A stretch of DNA of 41,588 nucleotides from Ruminococcus sp. UNK.MGS-30 (GCA_000980705.1 LBCK01000008.1:1-41588); one strand, 5' to 3'; positions 31,103 through 40,429 are shown, counted from the first letter of the stretch. Notes: generated by a model from the sequence alone, not told the origin. A program made the numbers and translations.

Positions 31103-31312
31103 ATGATTAAGAAGCTAACTAATCATAGTTATGCATATGGAACAACAACATGTTCTGGTAAAGATTGTACTGTTTCTGTAACTTACCATGGAACTACTAA
31201 ATACGGTTCTGGCTACGGTTATGCAAATGCCAAAAATAGTGCAAGTGGCTCAGGAACAAGAGCAAGCTCATATCATACCGCAGGTGGTTATTCTACCAAC
31301 ATATCTTATTAA
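31103..31312 (+). CDS. Small Gly/Ser/Thr/Tyr-rich peptide, bacteriocin-like candidate (69 aa)
   Basis: The ATG at 31103 has GGGGAG 6 bases upstream. The peptide starts MIKKLTNHSYAYG and has two Cys (TTTCSGKDCT, residues 17 and 22). The rest is Gly, Ser, Thr, Tyr and Ala (for example KYGSGYGYANAKNS). It has no Sec signal peptide, lipobox or long hydrophobic helix and no recognised double-Gly leader. It has its own promoter and terminator and is followed by lipoprotein and ABC transporter genes. A secreted bacteriocin or signalling peptide is inferred; I do not recognise the family, and no modifying enzyme is nearby. Confidence 0.7.
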   Translation: MIKKLTNHSYAYGTTTCSGKDCTVSVTYHGTTKYGSGYGYANAKNSASGSGTRASSYHTAGGYSTNISY

Positions 31313-31500
31313 GTGTATTTAGAAAATTGAGAACTTATTCTCATTGAAATGATGTTTGGATTTTTTAATCAAATTTTCATGAGCACAAGGAAAAATGTAA
31401 AAATACTCCCGTATTTCAATTTTTTACGCAGTAAGTATAAAATTTTTTGAAAATACAAGCATTAACTTTTATGAGAACAAGTTTTGAATTAAATAAGTCG

Positions 31501-31532
31501 AAAGGGGCAATTAGCTTAAGAATTGCCCCTTT
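31501..31532 (+). terminator. Terminator after the peptide gene
   Basis: AAAGGGGCAATT and AATTGCCCCTTT (12-base perfect stem, 8-base loop), followed by CACTTT. The short T tract allows some readthrough to the lipoprotein gene. A small GAGAA/TTCTC hairpin lies nearer the gene; otherwise 31313-31627 holds nothing recognised. Confidence 0.7.
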
Positions 31533-31627
31533 CACTTTAATCATCAAGTTCAGAGTCAAAAAATTATGCAGTAAAATCAAAATTTGAATCGTTTTATAAG
31601 TGACAAAGCCTTTAAGGAAGTGATGTT

Positions 31628-32845
31628 ATGAACAGAAAGAAAATTTTTGCTGTAATAATTACAGTTGCTGCTGTAATCAATTCAACCGCTTGTCAATCGA
31701 AAGAAGAAAAGTACCACATCAAAACAAAAGATGCTGCTTATTATGATATGAGCTATAATGTGTATGAAAATGGTTTGCTTTACACCGTACCGAACGCATC
31801 CGGAACGCAGGCTTGTTTCTTGGATTATGAAACCATGAACGGCGTGCCCCTTTGCAACAAACCCAATTGTACGCACTCCGATTCTTCATGTGTGTCAAAC
31901 TTATGTGCAGGTTCTTTTATGGTACCTGTAATTTATCACGACTATGTATATTGGTTTGCATCAAATTATGAAATCGTTGACAGTCAAGACGGTAAATCTC
32001 AGACTGCTGATATGCATACAAAATGTATGCGGGCAAGACTTGATACAGGACTTACTGAAACATTTGCCGAAATAGACGGCGTGTATATGCAAAATCAAAT
32101 CGATTTGGCAATTGTAAATGATACGATGTACATTATCGGAAGCAAAGAAATTTATCAAGATGAAACCGATGGAACATGGGGCGGCTTCAGCAGAAGTGGA
32201 GAACAATACCTGTATTCCATAAATCTGGATTCTGCTGAGGTGCAAAATTATGGTTTGATAAATGACGCACCTACAGCAAAATACAACTGGAGTTATGGAG
32301 CATCGCTTTGGTCAGAAGTAAAAATGGAAGGTATATATCATGATAAACTTTATCTGTATTATCGCTATGTAAAAGACCCACAGATAATAATTGATTATCT
32401 GAATACAGATTGGGTAGAAAACGGCAGTCCGAGAAATGACATTCCATGGATAATCGAAAACAAGTGCCTTGATTTAAAAACCGGTGAAATTACAGTCAGT
32501 GATTTGCCGTATGCTTGGTGTATCGGTGAGAATCACTATATTTATGAAGAAAATGAAAAATTCTTCATTTTAGATGAAGACGGTGAAAAAACCGCTGTGG
32601 AAAATATGTATGACAACGAAACTTACGATTTTACCTTTGTAAATAACAAGCTTTGGAAAGGCTCTATCAATCAAGGTTTTGATGTCAAAACCGATGAAGA
32701 ATTTTCTATCTCTGACAAATACGCTGATAAAGATGCTATGATTATGGATTTTGTAGACAATCAATATGTGGTGCGTTATGTGGAAAACAATGAAGTGAAA
32801 TTTGACAGAGTATCCGAACAGGATTTCATCGGAGGAGCGAAATGA
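31628..32845 (+). CDS. Lipoprotein, beta-propeller-like (405 aa)
   Basis: The N-terminus MNRKKIFAVIITVAAVINSTACQ is a lipoprotein signal with Cys22. A Cys cluster follows at about 76-97 (LCNKPNCTHSDSSC). The rest has repeated YxY and W/G-rich beta-strands as in secreted lipoproteins of clostridia with this LCNxPxCxH motif (from memory). It overlaps the ABC ATPase gene by 4 bases (ATGA), so it is part of the export/immunity operon. It could bind the peptide outside the cell or give immunity. Exact function unknown. Confidence 0.78.
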   Translation: MNRKKIFAVIITVAAVINSTACQSKEEKYHIKTKDAAYYDMSYNVYENGLLYTVPNASGTQACFLDYETMNGVPLCNKPNCTHSDSSCVSNLCAGSFMVPVIYHDYVYWFASNYEIVDSQDGKSQTADMHTKCMRARLDTGLTETFAEIDGVYMQNQIDLAIVNDTMYIIGSKEIYQDETDGTWGGFSRSGEQYLYSINLDSAEVQNYGLINDAPTAKYNWSYGASLWSEVKMEGIYHDKLYLYYRYVKDPQIIIDYLNTDWVENGSPRNDIPWIIENKCLDLKTGEITVSDLPYAWCIGENHYIYEENEKFFILDEDGEKTAVENMYDNETYDFTFVNNKLWKGSINQGFDVKTDEEFSISDKYADKDAMIMDFVDNQYVVRYVENNEVKFDRVSEQDFIGGAK

Positions 32846-33576
32846 ACAGTTTGGAACTGATAAAGCTGAATAAGCATTATGGCAGAAAACACGCTCTGAA
32901 AAATTTTTCATTTACTTTTACAAATGGTATTTATGGTTTGCTCGGTCCAAATGGTGCAGGAAAATCAACGCTGATGCACCTGATTACAGGAATATTACAT
33001 CCGGATAAAGGCGGTGGCTCAATTAACTGGAACGGCAAACCGATACATCAATTGGGCAAGTCTTACCGTGAACATCTTGGATTTATGCCGCAGCAGCAGG
33101 AATTGTACAGTAATATGACTGCGGTGAATTTTCTCGGATACATCTCTGCATTAAAGGGTATTTCAAGAAAAACCGTGCCGACCGAAATTGAAAAAGTACT
33201 GGAACAAGTGGAACTTTCCGACTGTGCAGACAAGAAAATCGGCGGCTTTTCAGGCGGAATGAAACAAAGACTTTTGATAGCGAGTGCAATTTTGGGCAAT
33301 CCCGATTTATTAATACTGGACGAACCTACTGCAGGACTTGACCCAAAACAAAGAGTGATTATCCGTAGGCTGATAGAACAGCTTTCAGAAAATAAAATCA
33401 TTATTATTTCAACTCATATCGTTTCTGATATTGAAACAATAGCAAAGGAAATTCTGATGATGCGTTCGGGTGAAATACTGACTCATGGAACTGTTTCCCA
33501 ATTAACAGAACAGGTAACAGATGCGAAACCGACTTTGGAAAATCTCTATATGCAGTATTACGGAGGCGGCAAATGA
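32842..33576 (+). CDS. ABC transporter ATP-binding protein
   Basis: 244 aa. Walker A GPNGAGKST (35-43), signature FSGGM (136-140) and Walker B LLILDEP (156-162), followed by an IISTH H-loop near 189. Closest in style to ABC-2 type ATPases for peptide export or bacitracin-type resistance. It overlaps genes on both sides (ATGA), so lipoprotein, ATPase and permease are one translationally coupled unit. Confidence 0.93.
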   Translation: MNSLELIKLNKHYGRKHALKNFSFTFTNGIYGLLGPNGAGKSTLMHLITGILHPDKGGGSINWNGKPIHQLGKSYREHLGFMPQQQELYSNMTAVNFLGYISALKGISRKTVPTEIEKVLEQVELSDCADKKIGGFSGGMKQRLLIASAILGNPDLLILDEPTAGLDPKQRVIIRRLIEQLSENKIIIISTHIVSDIETIAKEILMMRSGEILTHGTVSQLTEQVTDAKPTLENLYMQYYGGGK

Positions 33577-35648
33577 AAATTTTTTTATGCGAATGCAAAA
33601 AAATGATGTCATTTCGGATTTTTTGGATTATATTTGTCTGCTTGTTTGCCATAAACGGATATGTTCAAATTGACCGTATAAATGACCGTTATTACACGCC
33701 GGAATCTTACCGTTCTTTCTTTTCAGAAACAAAGGATATGTCTTTAGAAGAGATACAGGATTATACCAATGAAATGTTAGAACGTCAAAATAACGGGGAA
33801 TATATAGAGTTTCCAATGATGCTTGTTTATGATATGTCGGAACTCTCAAAGGAATGTGAAAATTATCCCGAATATTTAAACAGCATAAAAGAACAGACAA
33901 ATAATATGTCTGCCGTTTCCATATGGGGTGACAGTGATACCTTTTCTTATCGTAATATACAAAAAACACCATCGGCATATGAAAATTTACCGGCAGAGCC
34001 ATTGCCGCTCGCTGCTTCATTTGGTCTGGAGAATACATTTACAAGTCCGATTACAGACTTTATGGGAATATTTTTGGTGTTTCTTGCTGTATGCGGAATT
34101 ATTCTTAAAGACCGTGAACACGGCATAACTTTTCTTTTATCGTCTATGCCGAAAGGGAGAAGTTCCTTGATTTTAAGCAAGCTTTTTGCTGTTTCATTAT
34201 TTGCTTCTTTTGTTGCCGTAATGCTGTTTGCGGAAAATCTGGTGATAGGCGGTGCATTATACGGAATTGGAGAATTACAGCGTCCCATTCAATCGGTATT
34301 CGGCTTTTATCAGTGTAATTTAGCCGTATCTGTTGGAGAATTTCTGTTGCTGTTTTTTATATTGAAAATTGCTTCGTATCTGTTGTTTGCAATGATATTC
34401 AGCCTGATTTGTACTGTTTCAAGAAATAATCTGATGATTTACGGTATATCCGGAGCAGTATGTACAATTGCATTTTTATGTTACAGATTGATACCGCAAA
34501 ATTCGGTATTTCAACTTTTTCACGATTGGAATCCTATAAAATTCACACAGACTGCTGAAATCCTCGGTACATACCAAAATGTCAACTTGTTTGGCTATCC
34601 TGTATCTCTGAAAATTTCTATGATAATTATAATTGTAATTACAATTGTATCAGTAATTTTATGCTGTATATTTGCAGTAGAGAAACTTAATCACGTTCAA
34701 TATCAATCAGTTCGTTTGAAAGTGTTCCACAAGAAAAAAATCAAGGCGCATGGAAGATTTTTTTATGTTTGTTATCGTTCATTGATATTGAATAAAGGTG
34801 TTATTTTGGTATTAACAGCACTATTTGCGGCGGCAGTGTTTTCGGCTTCATTTTCAAGGCAATACAGTAATGATGATATTTATTATGAAAATTTCACAAC
34901 AGAATTAAGCGGTGAAATCACGACTGAAACTTTGAATTTCTTTACAGAAAAAGAAAAACAATATAATGAAATTGAAAAAGAAATTGAGAAAATTCAATCA
35001 TCAGAAAATATAAACACATATCAATTAAATTTACTTAGTGATGAACTAAACGACCGTGTTGCTTTTGAACGTCTGAAATTGCGTGTAAAATCCATACAGG
35101 AAAATGAATGTAATGGAAAAATTTTTTACGATACAGGTTATGAACGATTGTTTCAATATGCCGGCGGCAATGAAAAAATGTTTTTTATTTTGTTTATGAT
35201 GATTTTCTCGGTCCTTATACTTTCACCAATTGGAGCTGCGGACAAAAAAACAGATATGGTTAAAGTGATATTTTCAACGAAAAGTGGCAAAACCGGTTAT
35301 TATAGAGATTTATTTTTATATGGTATTTTATGCGGGATTTTTTCGGCAACGCTGTTCTTTTTTCCATATATTTTCAATATTCTGAAAAAGTACGGAACGC
35401 AGGGACTATCCGCACCGATTCAAAGTATTCAGCAATTTTCAAATTTAGATATATCCATTTCTGTATGTGGTTTTATTTTGTTTTTCCTTTTCATTCATAT
35501 AATCGGCTCTATAATATGTTCGGTTTCAATTGCAGGTATATCTTCACTTTGCAAAAGCCGAACATCAGCTTATATTATTAATACAGCTTTGTTCGTCCTG
35601 CCGGTAATTTTAATTCTGTTAAAATCCCGACTTGCATACGGTGTATAA
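33573..35648 (+). CDS. ABC-2-type permease, duplicated architecture (691 aa)
   Basis: An N-terminal TM helix (about 13-31), a large polar loop (32-160) and five or six hydrophobic segments (about 165-375) are followed by a second similar arrangement (TM near 400-425, polar loop 428-540, hydrophobic clusters 545-690). This suggests two fused half-permeases. It pairs with the ATPase encoded upstream. Substrate is probably the 69-aa peptide or a competing antibiotic peptide; no classic peptidase C39 domain is present. Confidence 0.85.
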   Translation: MKIFLCECKKMMSFRIFWIIFVCLFAINGYVQIDRINDRYYTPESYRSFFSETKDMSLEEIQDYTNEMLERQNNGEYIEFPMMLVYDMSELSKECENYPEYLNSIKEQTNNMSAVSIWGDSDTFSYRNIQKTPSAYENLPAEPLPLAASFGLENTFTSPITDFMGIFLVFLAVCGIILKDREHGITFLLSSMPKGRSSLILSKLFAVSLFASFVAVMLFAENLVIGGALYGIGELQRPIQSVFGFYQCNLAVSVGEFLLLFFILKIASYLLFAMIFSLICTVSRNNLMIYGISGAVCTIAFLCYRLIPQNSVFQLFHDWNPIKFTQTAEILGTYQNVNLFGYPVSLKISMIIIIVITIVSVILCCIFAVEKLNHVQYQSVRLKVFHKKKIKAHGRFFYVCYRSLILNKGVILVLTALFAAAVFSASFSRQYSNDDIYYENFTTELSGEITTETLNFFTEKEKQYNEIEKEIEKIQSSENINTYQLNLLSDELNDRVAFERLKLRVKSIQENECNGKIFYDTGYERLFQYAGGNEKMFFILFMMIFSVLILSPIGAADKKTDMVKVIFSTKSGKTGYYRDLFLYGILCGIFSATLFFFPYIFNILKKYGTQGLSAPIQSIQQFSNLDISISVCGFILFFLFIHIIGSIICSVSIAGISSLCKSRTSAYIINTALFVLPVILILLKSRLAYGV

Positions 35649-35650
35649 AA

Positions 35651-35860
35651 TCACGTAATTTCGGCAAATTGCTCTCTATACTTGAGTGATTTGGGATTTT
35701 CAAAAACCATTTTAATGATTTTCTCGACCTTTTCAAGATGGTCAGATGGTGGGTTGATCACGAATGAATACAAGTTAAGATAATTCTGCAAATCATCTCG
35801 ACTAAACCCGCTATGTGCATTTAAGAACATTTTAAGCAGACAATGAATCCGGTTTACATA
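35651..35860 (-). pseudogene. Transposase C-terminal remnant
   Basis: An open minus-strand frame ends at 35651 and reads YVNRIHCLLKMFLNAHSGFS, then LQNYLNLYSFVINPPSDHLEK and PKSLKYREQFAEIT. It resembles the C-terminus of a transposase (perhaps IS1595-like; uncertain). It has no start, so it is probably a scar between the transporter and regulator genes. Confidence 0.45.
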
Positions 35861-35951
35861 GGGTGAAGATTATTTTTCAAACTTCTATTTTACACATTTT
35901 TTCAGAAAAAGTAAATGCTGTTGCCGTGCAAAACAAACATATAAAACGATA

Positions 35952-35980
35952 TTGACAATTTTCCTTGTATATGTTACCCT
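35952..35980 (+). promoter_or_regulatory. Promoter of the LytTR regulator operon
   Basis: -35 TTGACA (35952-35957), 17-base spacer, -10 TACCCT (35975-35980). Nothing else recognised in 35861-35951. Confidence 0.65.
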
Positions 35981-36000
35981 TATTAAAGAGGTGATGCAAC

Positions 36001-36741
36001 TTGATTCGGATAGCTATATGTGATGACAATAAAAGCACATTAGTGCAGCTTGAAAAATATATTGACAACGGATTTAGACAATATACAACTGATATTAGCA
36101 TAAGTTCATTTGATAACGGACAACTCTTGTTAACTGCTAATAATAGAGAAAAATTCGATGTGCTATTTCTTGATATAGATATGCCTAAAATCACAGGATT
36201 TGACATAGCTAAATCACTCAGAAAATCATTTTCTAATTGTTTCCTGATATTTATTTCAAGTCATTCTGATTTGGTTTATAAAAGTTTTGATTTTCAGCCA
36301 TTTAACTTTATAAGAAAAAGTCCAATTGAACTATTTAAAAGCACATTAAATGACGTAATAAAAAAGCTGATGTCAAATATGAAACAAAATGAGATTATCG
36401 TTCTTGAGGACGAATTTTCAGGCAAAATCATAGCGTACTACCGCAATATAATTTATATAAAAAGTGATCGCCATTATCTATATTACTACCTTCAAAATCA
36501 TGATAAGCCGATAAAAATTCGTGGTTCAATAAATGCTATTGAAAGTTGTCTTGAAGAATATGATTTCGCAAGGATACATCGAAGTATAATTATTAATCTA
36601 AAATTCATTCTTAGTATAGATACAAAAGTTGGTAAAATTCATATACAAGGTAATAGCGGGCAAACTACACTGTCACTTAGTAATAGTTACAAAGAAAGTC
36701 TGAATATGAAATATATTCTTTATCTGAGGAAAACGTTATGA
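36001..36741 (+). CDS. LytTR-family response regulator
   Basis: 246 aa starting at TTG 36001 with GAGGTG upstream. Receiver domain: IAICDDN (acidic pocket D8, D9), phospho-acceptor in LFLDIDMP (Asp58) and the FISSH/IRKS conserved Thr/Lys region. C-terminal LytTR domain: EIIVLEDEFSGKII, IIYIKSDRHYLYYYL, FARIHRSIIINLKFI. Homologues (AgrA, ComE, BlpR) activate peptide genes from two-turn direct repeats, matching 31016-31045. It overlaps the kinase gene by 4 bases. Confidence 0.92.
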   Translation: MIRIAICDDNKSTLVQLEKYIDNGFRQYTTDISISSFDNGQLLLTANNREKFDVLFLDIDMPKITGFDIAKSLRKSFSNCFLIFISSHSDLVYKSFDFQPFNFIRKSPIELFKSTLNDVIKKLMSNMKQNEIIVLEDEFSGKIIAYYRNIIYIKSDRHYLYYYLQNHDKPIKIRGSINAIESCLEEYDFARIHRSIIINLKFILSIDTKVGKIHIQGNSGQTTLSLSNSYKESLNMKYILYLRKTL

Positions 36742-37355
36742 AAAATGTAGCATGGAATCTTTTTGAAATTTTAATAAACATTTATCAAGGCATTGTAGCA
36801 ATGTATTTTTCATTTAAGTATCTCAGCGGCAAATATTCTGATAAATTTATAAAAAATTTTGGATTACCTTTTTCTCTTCTTCTTGCTTTAACAATATCCA
36901 TATGTAATCATATTACTTTTTTTGAACATATATATGCTGCATTTTATGGTGCTTTGATTTTTGCTTATTCTGTATTTTGCTTGAAAGGCAATGTATATAA
37001 CAAATTGTTTGTGTCGATATATTCTTTGATTGTGCTTTTATTAAGCGGTGTTGCGGTGGCTTGGCTTACATCCACACTTTTTAATATACCAATTGAACAA
37101 ATACTTATTGAAAATAGTGTGATAAGACTATTAGGCATTATCCTTACGCAATTTGTGATTTTTTATTTTTATTATTTTTCAATAAAGATTTTCAAGCACG
37201 ATATGAAAGGAGAATCTTGTCTTACAGGTACAGAAGCAGTTTTAATATCAATCACGTTAATTCTAAGCATAGTTATAGTTCTTATTTTGTATCTTGTTGA
37301 ATTTGAACAGAGCAATAAGCGAAACAGGCAACTTTTCACCATAATCCTCATATGA
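36738..37355 (+). pseudogene. Sensor kinase fragment (membrane part only)
   Basis: 205 residues with six or so hydrophobic segments (for example FGLPFSLLLALTISI, FVSIYSLIVLLLSGVAVAWL, LLGIILTQFVIFYFYYFSI, AVLISITLILSIVIVLILYL), as in AgrC/BlpH-type peptide sensors. The frame ends after NKRNRQLFTIILI, just where the coiled coil, His box and GHKL ATPase should follow; these are absent. The adjacent mobile element probably inserted here; the rest may lie at its other end outside the window. Confidence 0.8.
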
Positions 37356-37393
37356 TTAGCGCCTATTAGGAAAACACACTGTCAAAGGGGTTT

Positions 37394-37415
37394 GTAGCGG
37401 GGGTTAGCCCGCTAC
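37394..37415 (-). terminator. Hairpin at the recombinase stop
   Basis: GTAGCGGG (37394-37401) and CCCGCTAC (37408-37415); no T run. It overlaps the stop codon and lies close to the inferred element border. Confidence 0.4.
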
Positions 37416-39086
37416 TGCGGTATCTTCCGTAGTGTTGATTTCAATGTACTCGGCAATCTTGCGGAGCTCGTCAGCAAATTTGAATTTCACGCTGATATTG
37501 CCGTTTTCATAGACCTTGATATAGTCCACAAGTTCAACCAAGATTTCACGGTTGAGGGCTTCAATGTTCTGATACTTCATAAAGGCTACCAGTGCAGGAT
37601 GCTCATTGTCCACACCGTTTGCCAGTTCTGCGCGTTCAGCGTTCAGCCGGGTAAGCACCGCGGAAATATCAGAAGTCTGCCGTTCATAGTCAGCCTTCAT
37701 ATCCCGGTATTCCTGCTGGGTGATTTCACCGTCTTTCCAGTCCTGATAAAGAGATTGCTTGTAGCGTGTTATCTTTATCAGTTCCCGCTCTTTTGCAGCT
37801 ATCAGATCGTCCAGTCGGTAAGACTGGCTTTTTTTGATTGGAGCGGAATTGATCTGCGTTACGATTTCTGAGTAGGAAACAGCTAAATGTACCTGATGCT
37901 GTACGGCGAACAGAACAGCAGCCTCCAGCCGTTCATGCTTGATTGAGTGCATGGTGCAGGCTGTCCGGGAACGGTTCTTGTAGGTTGAGCAAGAATAATA
38001 TACATTGTTGTTCTTGCTAACGCATCGGGTAATGGCCCGCCCGCAATCGGCACATTTCAGAAAGCCGCTGAATAAATGTACCTCACGGCCTTTCGGGGAA
38101 GTACGGGTATCACGCTGTAAGAGAGCCTGTACCTTATCGAAAGTTTCATAGTCGATAATGGCCTCATGTGTTCCAGCCACTTCCACCCATTCCTCGCGGG
38201 GAACAGCTTCAATCTGGTGTACCTTGTAGCTTTTCACCCGGCTCCGGCCTTGGGCTAAGTCCCCGGTGTAGGTCGGATTGGTAAGAATGGAGTGGATCAT
38301 GCGGGCTCCCCACATAGGATCGTCATACCCTCTTGTCGAAACAGGCAAGCCCTTTTGTACCTTGTAAGCCGAGGGGCTCGGTACGCCGTGTTCGTTCAGG
38401 TACAACGCGATAGCACGTTTTGATGACCCTTGAATAAGCATTGTGAAAATGAGTTTGACATTTTCAGCAGCATCGGGATCAACAATCAGCCTGTGCTTGT
38501 CCTTTGGGTGCTTTACATAGCCGTAAGGAGCAAATGCTCCGATATACTGGCCGTTGCGCCGTTTGTAATCAAATACCTGCCGGATCTTTTTGGAAGTCTG
38601 ATAGCAGTAATTATCGTTCATCACGTTTGTAATGGGAACGATGATATTTGAAACGCTGTCGGGGTTCTTGTAGCTGTCCACATTCTCAGCAAGGCTGATA
38701 AAGCGAACACCCATTTGAACAAACAGGTTGTCGATCAAACTTCCGGCATCGCTATAATTTCGTGCGAAGCGGGACAGGTCTTTTACTATAACGCAGTTGA
38801 TTTTACCACTCATGACATCCGCCAAGAGCCGTTGAAAATCTTCACGGTTAGCGTCCGTTCCAGTATGTCCGTCATCTACATATTCCGTGATACTTTCAAA
38901 CTCGTCAATGTTGCGTCGGTAAAAATCGTTCAGTAGGTCACGCTGGTTCTTTACGCTGTTGCTATCGTCTTTTCCTTTTTTCAAATCTTCCTTTGAAAGC
39001 CGGATATAGATGCCCAGCCGCCAGCGGCGGATTGTGTAAGAGGGAGAGAAACTCTGCTGATACCCTCTGTTTTTTGCTCGTGCCAT
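37404..39086 (-). CDS. Large serine recombinase (DUF4368-type)
   Basis: 560 aa. The resolvase domain has LGIYIRLS with catalytic Ser31 near the N-terminus, VKDLSRFARN and GVRFISLAENVD; the recombinase domain (NPTYTGDLAQGRSR) and zinc ribbon (CADCGRAITRC ... YSCSTYKN ... CTMH) follow. A coiled-coil stretch (DDLIAAKERELIKITRYKQSL) and a DUF4368 tail end the protein. GGAAGGAGG precedes ATG 39086. It excises and inserts the element. Confidence 0.93.
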   Translation of the reverse strand: MARAKNRGYQQSFSPSYTIRRWRLGIYIRLSKEDLKKGKDDSNSVKNQRDLLNDFYRRNIDEFESITEYVDDGHTGTDANREDFQRLLADVMSGKINCVIVKDLSRFARNYSDAGSLIDNLFVQMGVRFISLAENVDSYKNPDSVSNIIVPITNVMNDNYCYQTSKKIRQVFDYKRRNGQYIGAFAPYGYVKHPKDKHRLIVDPDAAENVKLIFTMLIQGSSKRAIALYLNEHGVPSPSAYKVQKGLPVSTRGYDDPMWGARMIHSILTNPTYTGDLAQGRSRVKSYKVHQIEAVPREEWVEVAGTHEAIIDYETFDKVQALLQRDTRTSPKGREVHLFSGFLKCADCGRAITRCVSKNNNVYYSCSTYKNRSRTACTMHSIKHERLEAAVLFAVQHQVHLAVSYSEIVTQINSAPIKKSQSYRLDDLIAAKERELIKITRYKQSLYQDWKDGEITQQEYRDMKADYERQTSDISAVLTRLNAERAELANGVDNEHPALVAFMKYQNIEALNREILVELVDYIKVYENGNISVKFKFADELRKIAEYIEINTTEDTAVAG

Positions 39087-39117
39087 TGTTCCTCCTTCCC
39101 TATCACATTACACTTAT

Positions 39118-39146
39118 ATTATAACTCTGTCCGGGGAGGACAACAA
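39118..39146 (-). promoter_or_regulatory. Recombinase promoter
   Basis: On the minus strand -35 TTGTTG (39141-39146), 17-base spacer, -10 TATAAT (39118-39123). The GGGACA dyad begins 14 bases upstream of the -35 box. Confidence 0.7.
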
Positions 39147-39160
39147 GGATGCCTCCGCTT

Positions 39161-39180
39161 CGGGACACTTTGTCTCGAAG
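39161..39180. repeat. Dyad CGGGACACTTTGTCTCGAAG, copy 1
   Basis: Imperfect dyad (CGGGACA/TGTCTCG around CTT). Further copies at 39575 and 40430. Probably an operator shared by the element's genes. Confidence 0.7.
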
Positions 39181-39184
39181 AAGC

Positions 39185-39211
39185 AAAACGAGCTGTAACC
39201 GAAGTTACAGC
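39185..39211 (-). terminator. Terminator of the DUF6870 gene
   Basis: GCTGTAAC and GTTACAGC (8-base stem) around CGAA, overlapping the stop; followed on the minus strand by TCGTTTTG. Confidence 0.55.
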
Positions 39212-39471
39212 CCGCTTCTTTGCCGCAGCAGGAAATCCGTCAGCTTATCTTGGAGAGATGGCCCGCTTTCAGCAAATTCAATTTTCACGCCAACACCACC
39301 GATGCAAAAGCAGTATGGATTTTTGACAGTCTGCAAAAATCGAGAGATGCGCTCCTTTCGGGAAAGCGCATTGTCAAAGGTCATACCGCTCACATCAGGC
39401 AGGGACTCGGCAGCCACCGCGCCAATGTCAACGCTTCTCATTTGTTCAAGTTCCTGTGTAGTTAATTTCAC
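39205..39471 (-). CDS. DUF6870-like element protein (88 aa)
   Basis: Starts at GTG 39471 with AAGGAGG 6 bases upstream. KLTTQELEQMRSVDIGAV, then RFLQTVKNPYCFCIGGVGVKIEFAE and SLQDKLTDFLLRQ resemble a small family seen beside serine recombinases in clostridial conjugative elements (family name from memory). The CFC residues might hold a metal or be buried. It has no signal peptide or membrane segment. Function unknown. Confidence 0.72.
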   Translation of the reverse strand: MKLTTQELEQMRSVDIGAVAAESLPDVSGMTFDNALSRKERISRFLQTVKNPYCFCIGGVGVKIEFAESGPSLQDKLTDFLLRQRSGL

Positions 39472-39526
39472 GGTAAACCTCCTTCGCAGATTGATAGAAC
39501 GCCTCCCGCTGTTTGGTGGGGAAACG

Positions 39527-39561
39527 CAACAGGCCAGCACCACCGGGATGCTGGCCTGTTG
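39527..39561. repeat. 12-base perfect hairpin CAACAGGCCAGC
   Basis: Arms at 39527-39538 and 39550-39561 with an 11-base loop, upstream of the DUF6870 gene. No T run on either strand. Confidence 0.55.
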
Positions 39562-39573
39562 CCTTACTCCACC

Positions 39574-39592
39574 TTGGGACACTTTGTCTCGA
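39574..39592. repeat. GGGACACTTTGTCTCGA dyad, copy 2
   Basis: Same core as at 39161 with T in place of C at the left end; upstream of DUF6870. Confidence 0.7.
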
Positions 39593-39617
39593 GGTTTATT
39601 ATAGTTTTTGAATATTA

Positions 39618-39682
39618 GAGAGCGCCGCACATATTTACTTGGCCTGTCCAAAGACAATCGTTATTTTCTGTGCGGCGCTCTC
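39618..39682. other. 14-base perfect stem with 37-base loop; gene-free region
   Basis: GAGAGCGCCGCACA (39618-39631) and TGTGCGGCGCTCTC (39669-39682). The stretch 39593-39940 contains no gene I can support. It may encode an RNA or carry element maintenance signals. Confidence 0.5.
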
Positions 39683-39940
39683 AACGCAAGTAAAGCGACA
39701 AGCCCGGAGGAACAGGCAGCCAGTCTGTTCATTGCCGGATCGTGGCCTTGGGATGGCCGGGCCCATTTACGATGTTGGTGTTGTTCGCTCAATCTCTTTT
39801 TGGAAATGTCACCGCGCACCCACCGTCTGGCTCCCCGTACTTACTCAGGGTTGCCGTTATTCCCTTGCGTTAGGAAGAAAACCTCCTCTCATAAACCGAG
39901 ACATTTTTTCATCAATTCCAAGTGGGTTAAGATGAAAAAA

Positions 39941-40351
39941 TCAAAAAGTTTTTTTCATGCGTTCAAGGCCACGCTTGACCGACTGGCGAATAGACTCCTC
40001 ATGTACGCCCTCGGCCTCGGCAATTTCCTTAATCGACTTGCCAAGAATGATATGTGCGTCAATTCTGCGGCCCTGGATCTCCGGCAGAGAATTGAGAGCG
40101 TTCCACAGACGAAGAAAGGTTTCCATCCGTTCAAGGAGCTCCTGCGGGGTCGGCTCATGCAGGCAAGCGGAATACTCAATCCCGTCATTACAGTCCAGAG
40201 AATACTGCGCCTTGTGCCGGGAGAGCCGCCGCTGGTAGGCCATTTCATAACGGGCATCGGCCTTGAATACCTCGGCCACCTCGTCAGAAACTTCGATAAG
40301 CTGATCCTGCGTGTACCAATAATAAAGATCTTTCAAATTGATAGTAGTCAT
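39941..40351 (-). CDS. Sigma-70-like element regulator (136 aa)
   Basis: Start ATG 40351 with GGAGG 8 bases upstream. MTTINLKDLYYWYTQDQLIEV and VFKADARYEMAYQRRLSRHKAQYSLD form the N-terminal half. LLERMETFLRLWNALNSLPEIQGRRIDAHII and KSIKEIAEAEGVHEESIRQSVKRGLERMKK are sigma region-4-like. Such proteins are standard in clostridial CTn elements, where they probably control element genes. Confidence 0.87.
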   Translation of the reverse strand: MTTINLKDLYYWYTQDQLIEVSDEVAEVFKADARYEMAYQRRLSRHKAQYSLDCNDGIEYSACLHEPTPQELLERMETFLRLWNALNSLPEIQGRRIDAHIILGKSIKEIAEAEGVHEESIRQSVKRGLERMKKTF

Positions 40352-40429
40352 CGTAAAATCCTCCATTTCAGTTTGTTCGGGGTTGGTCGGAAACGGAATG
40401 GAGTAACGGTGGAGAGCGGCACCGCACCT

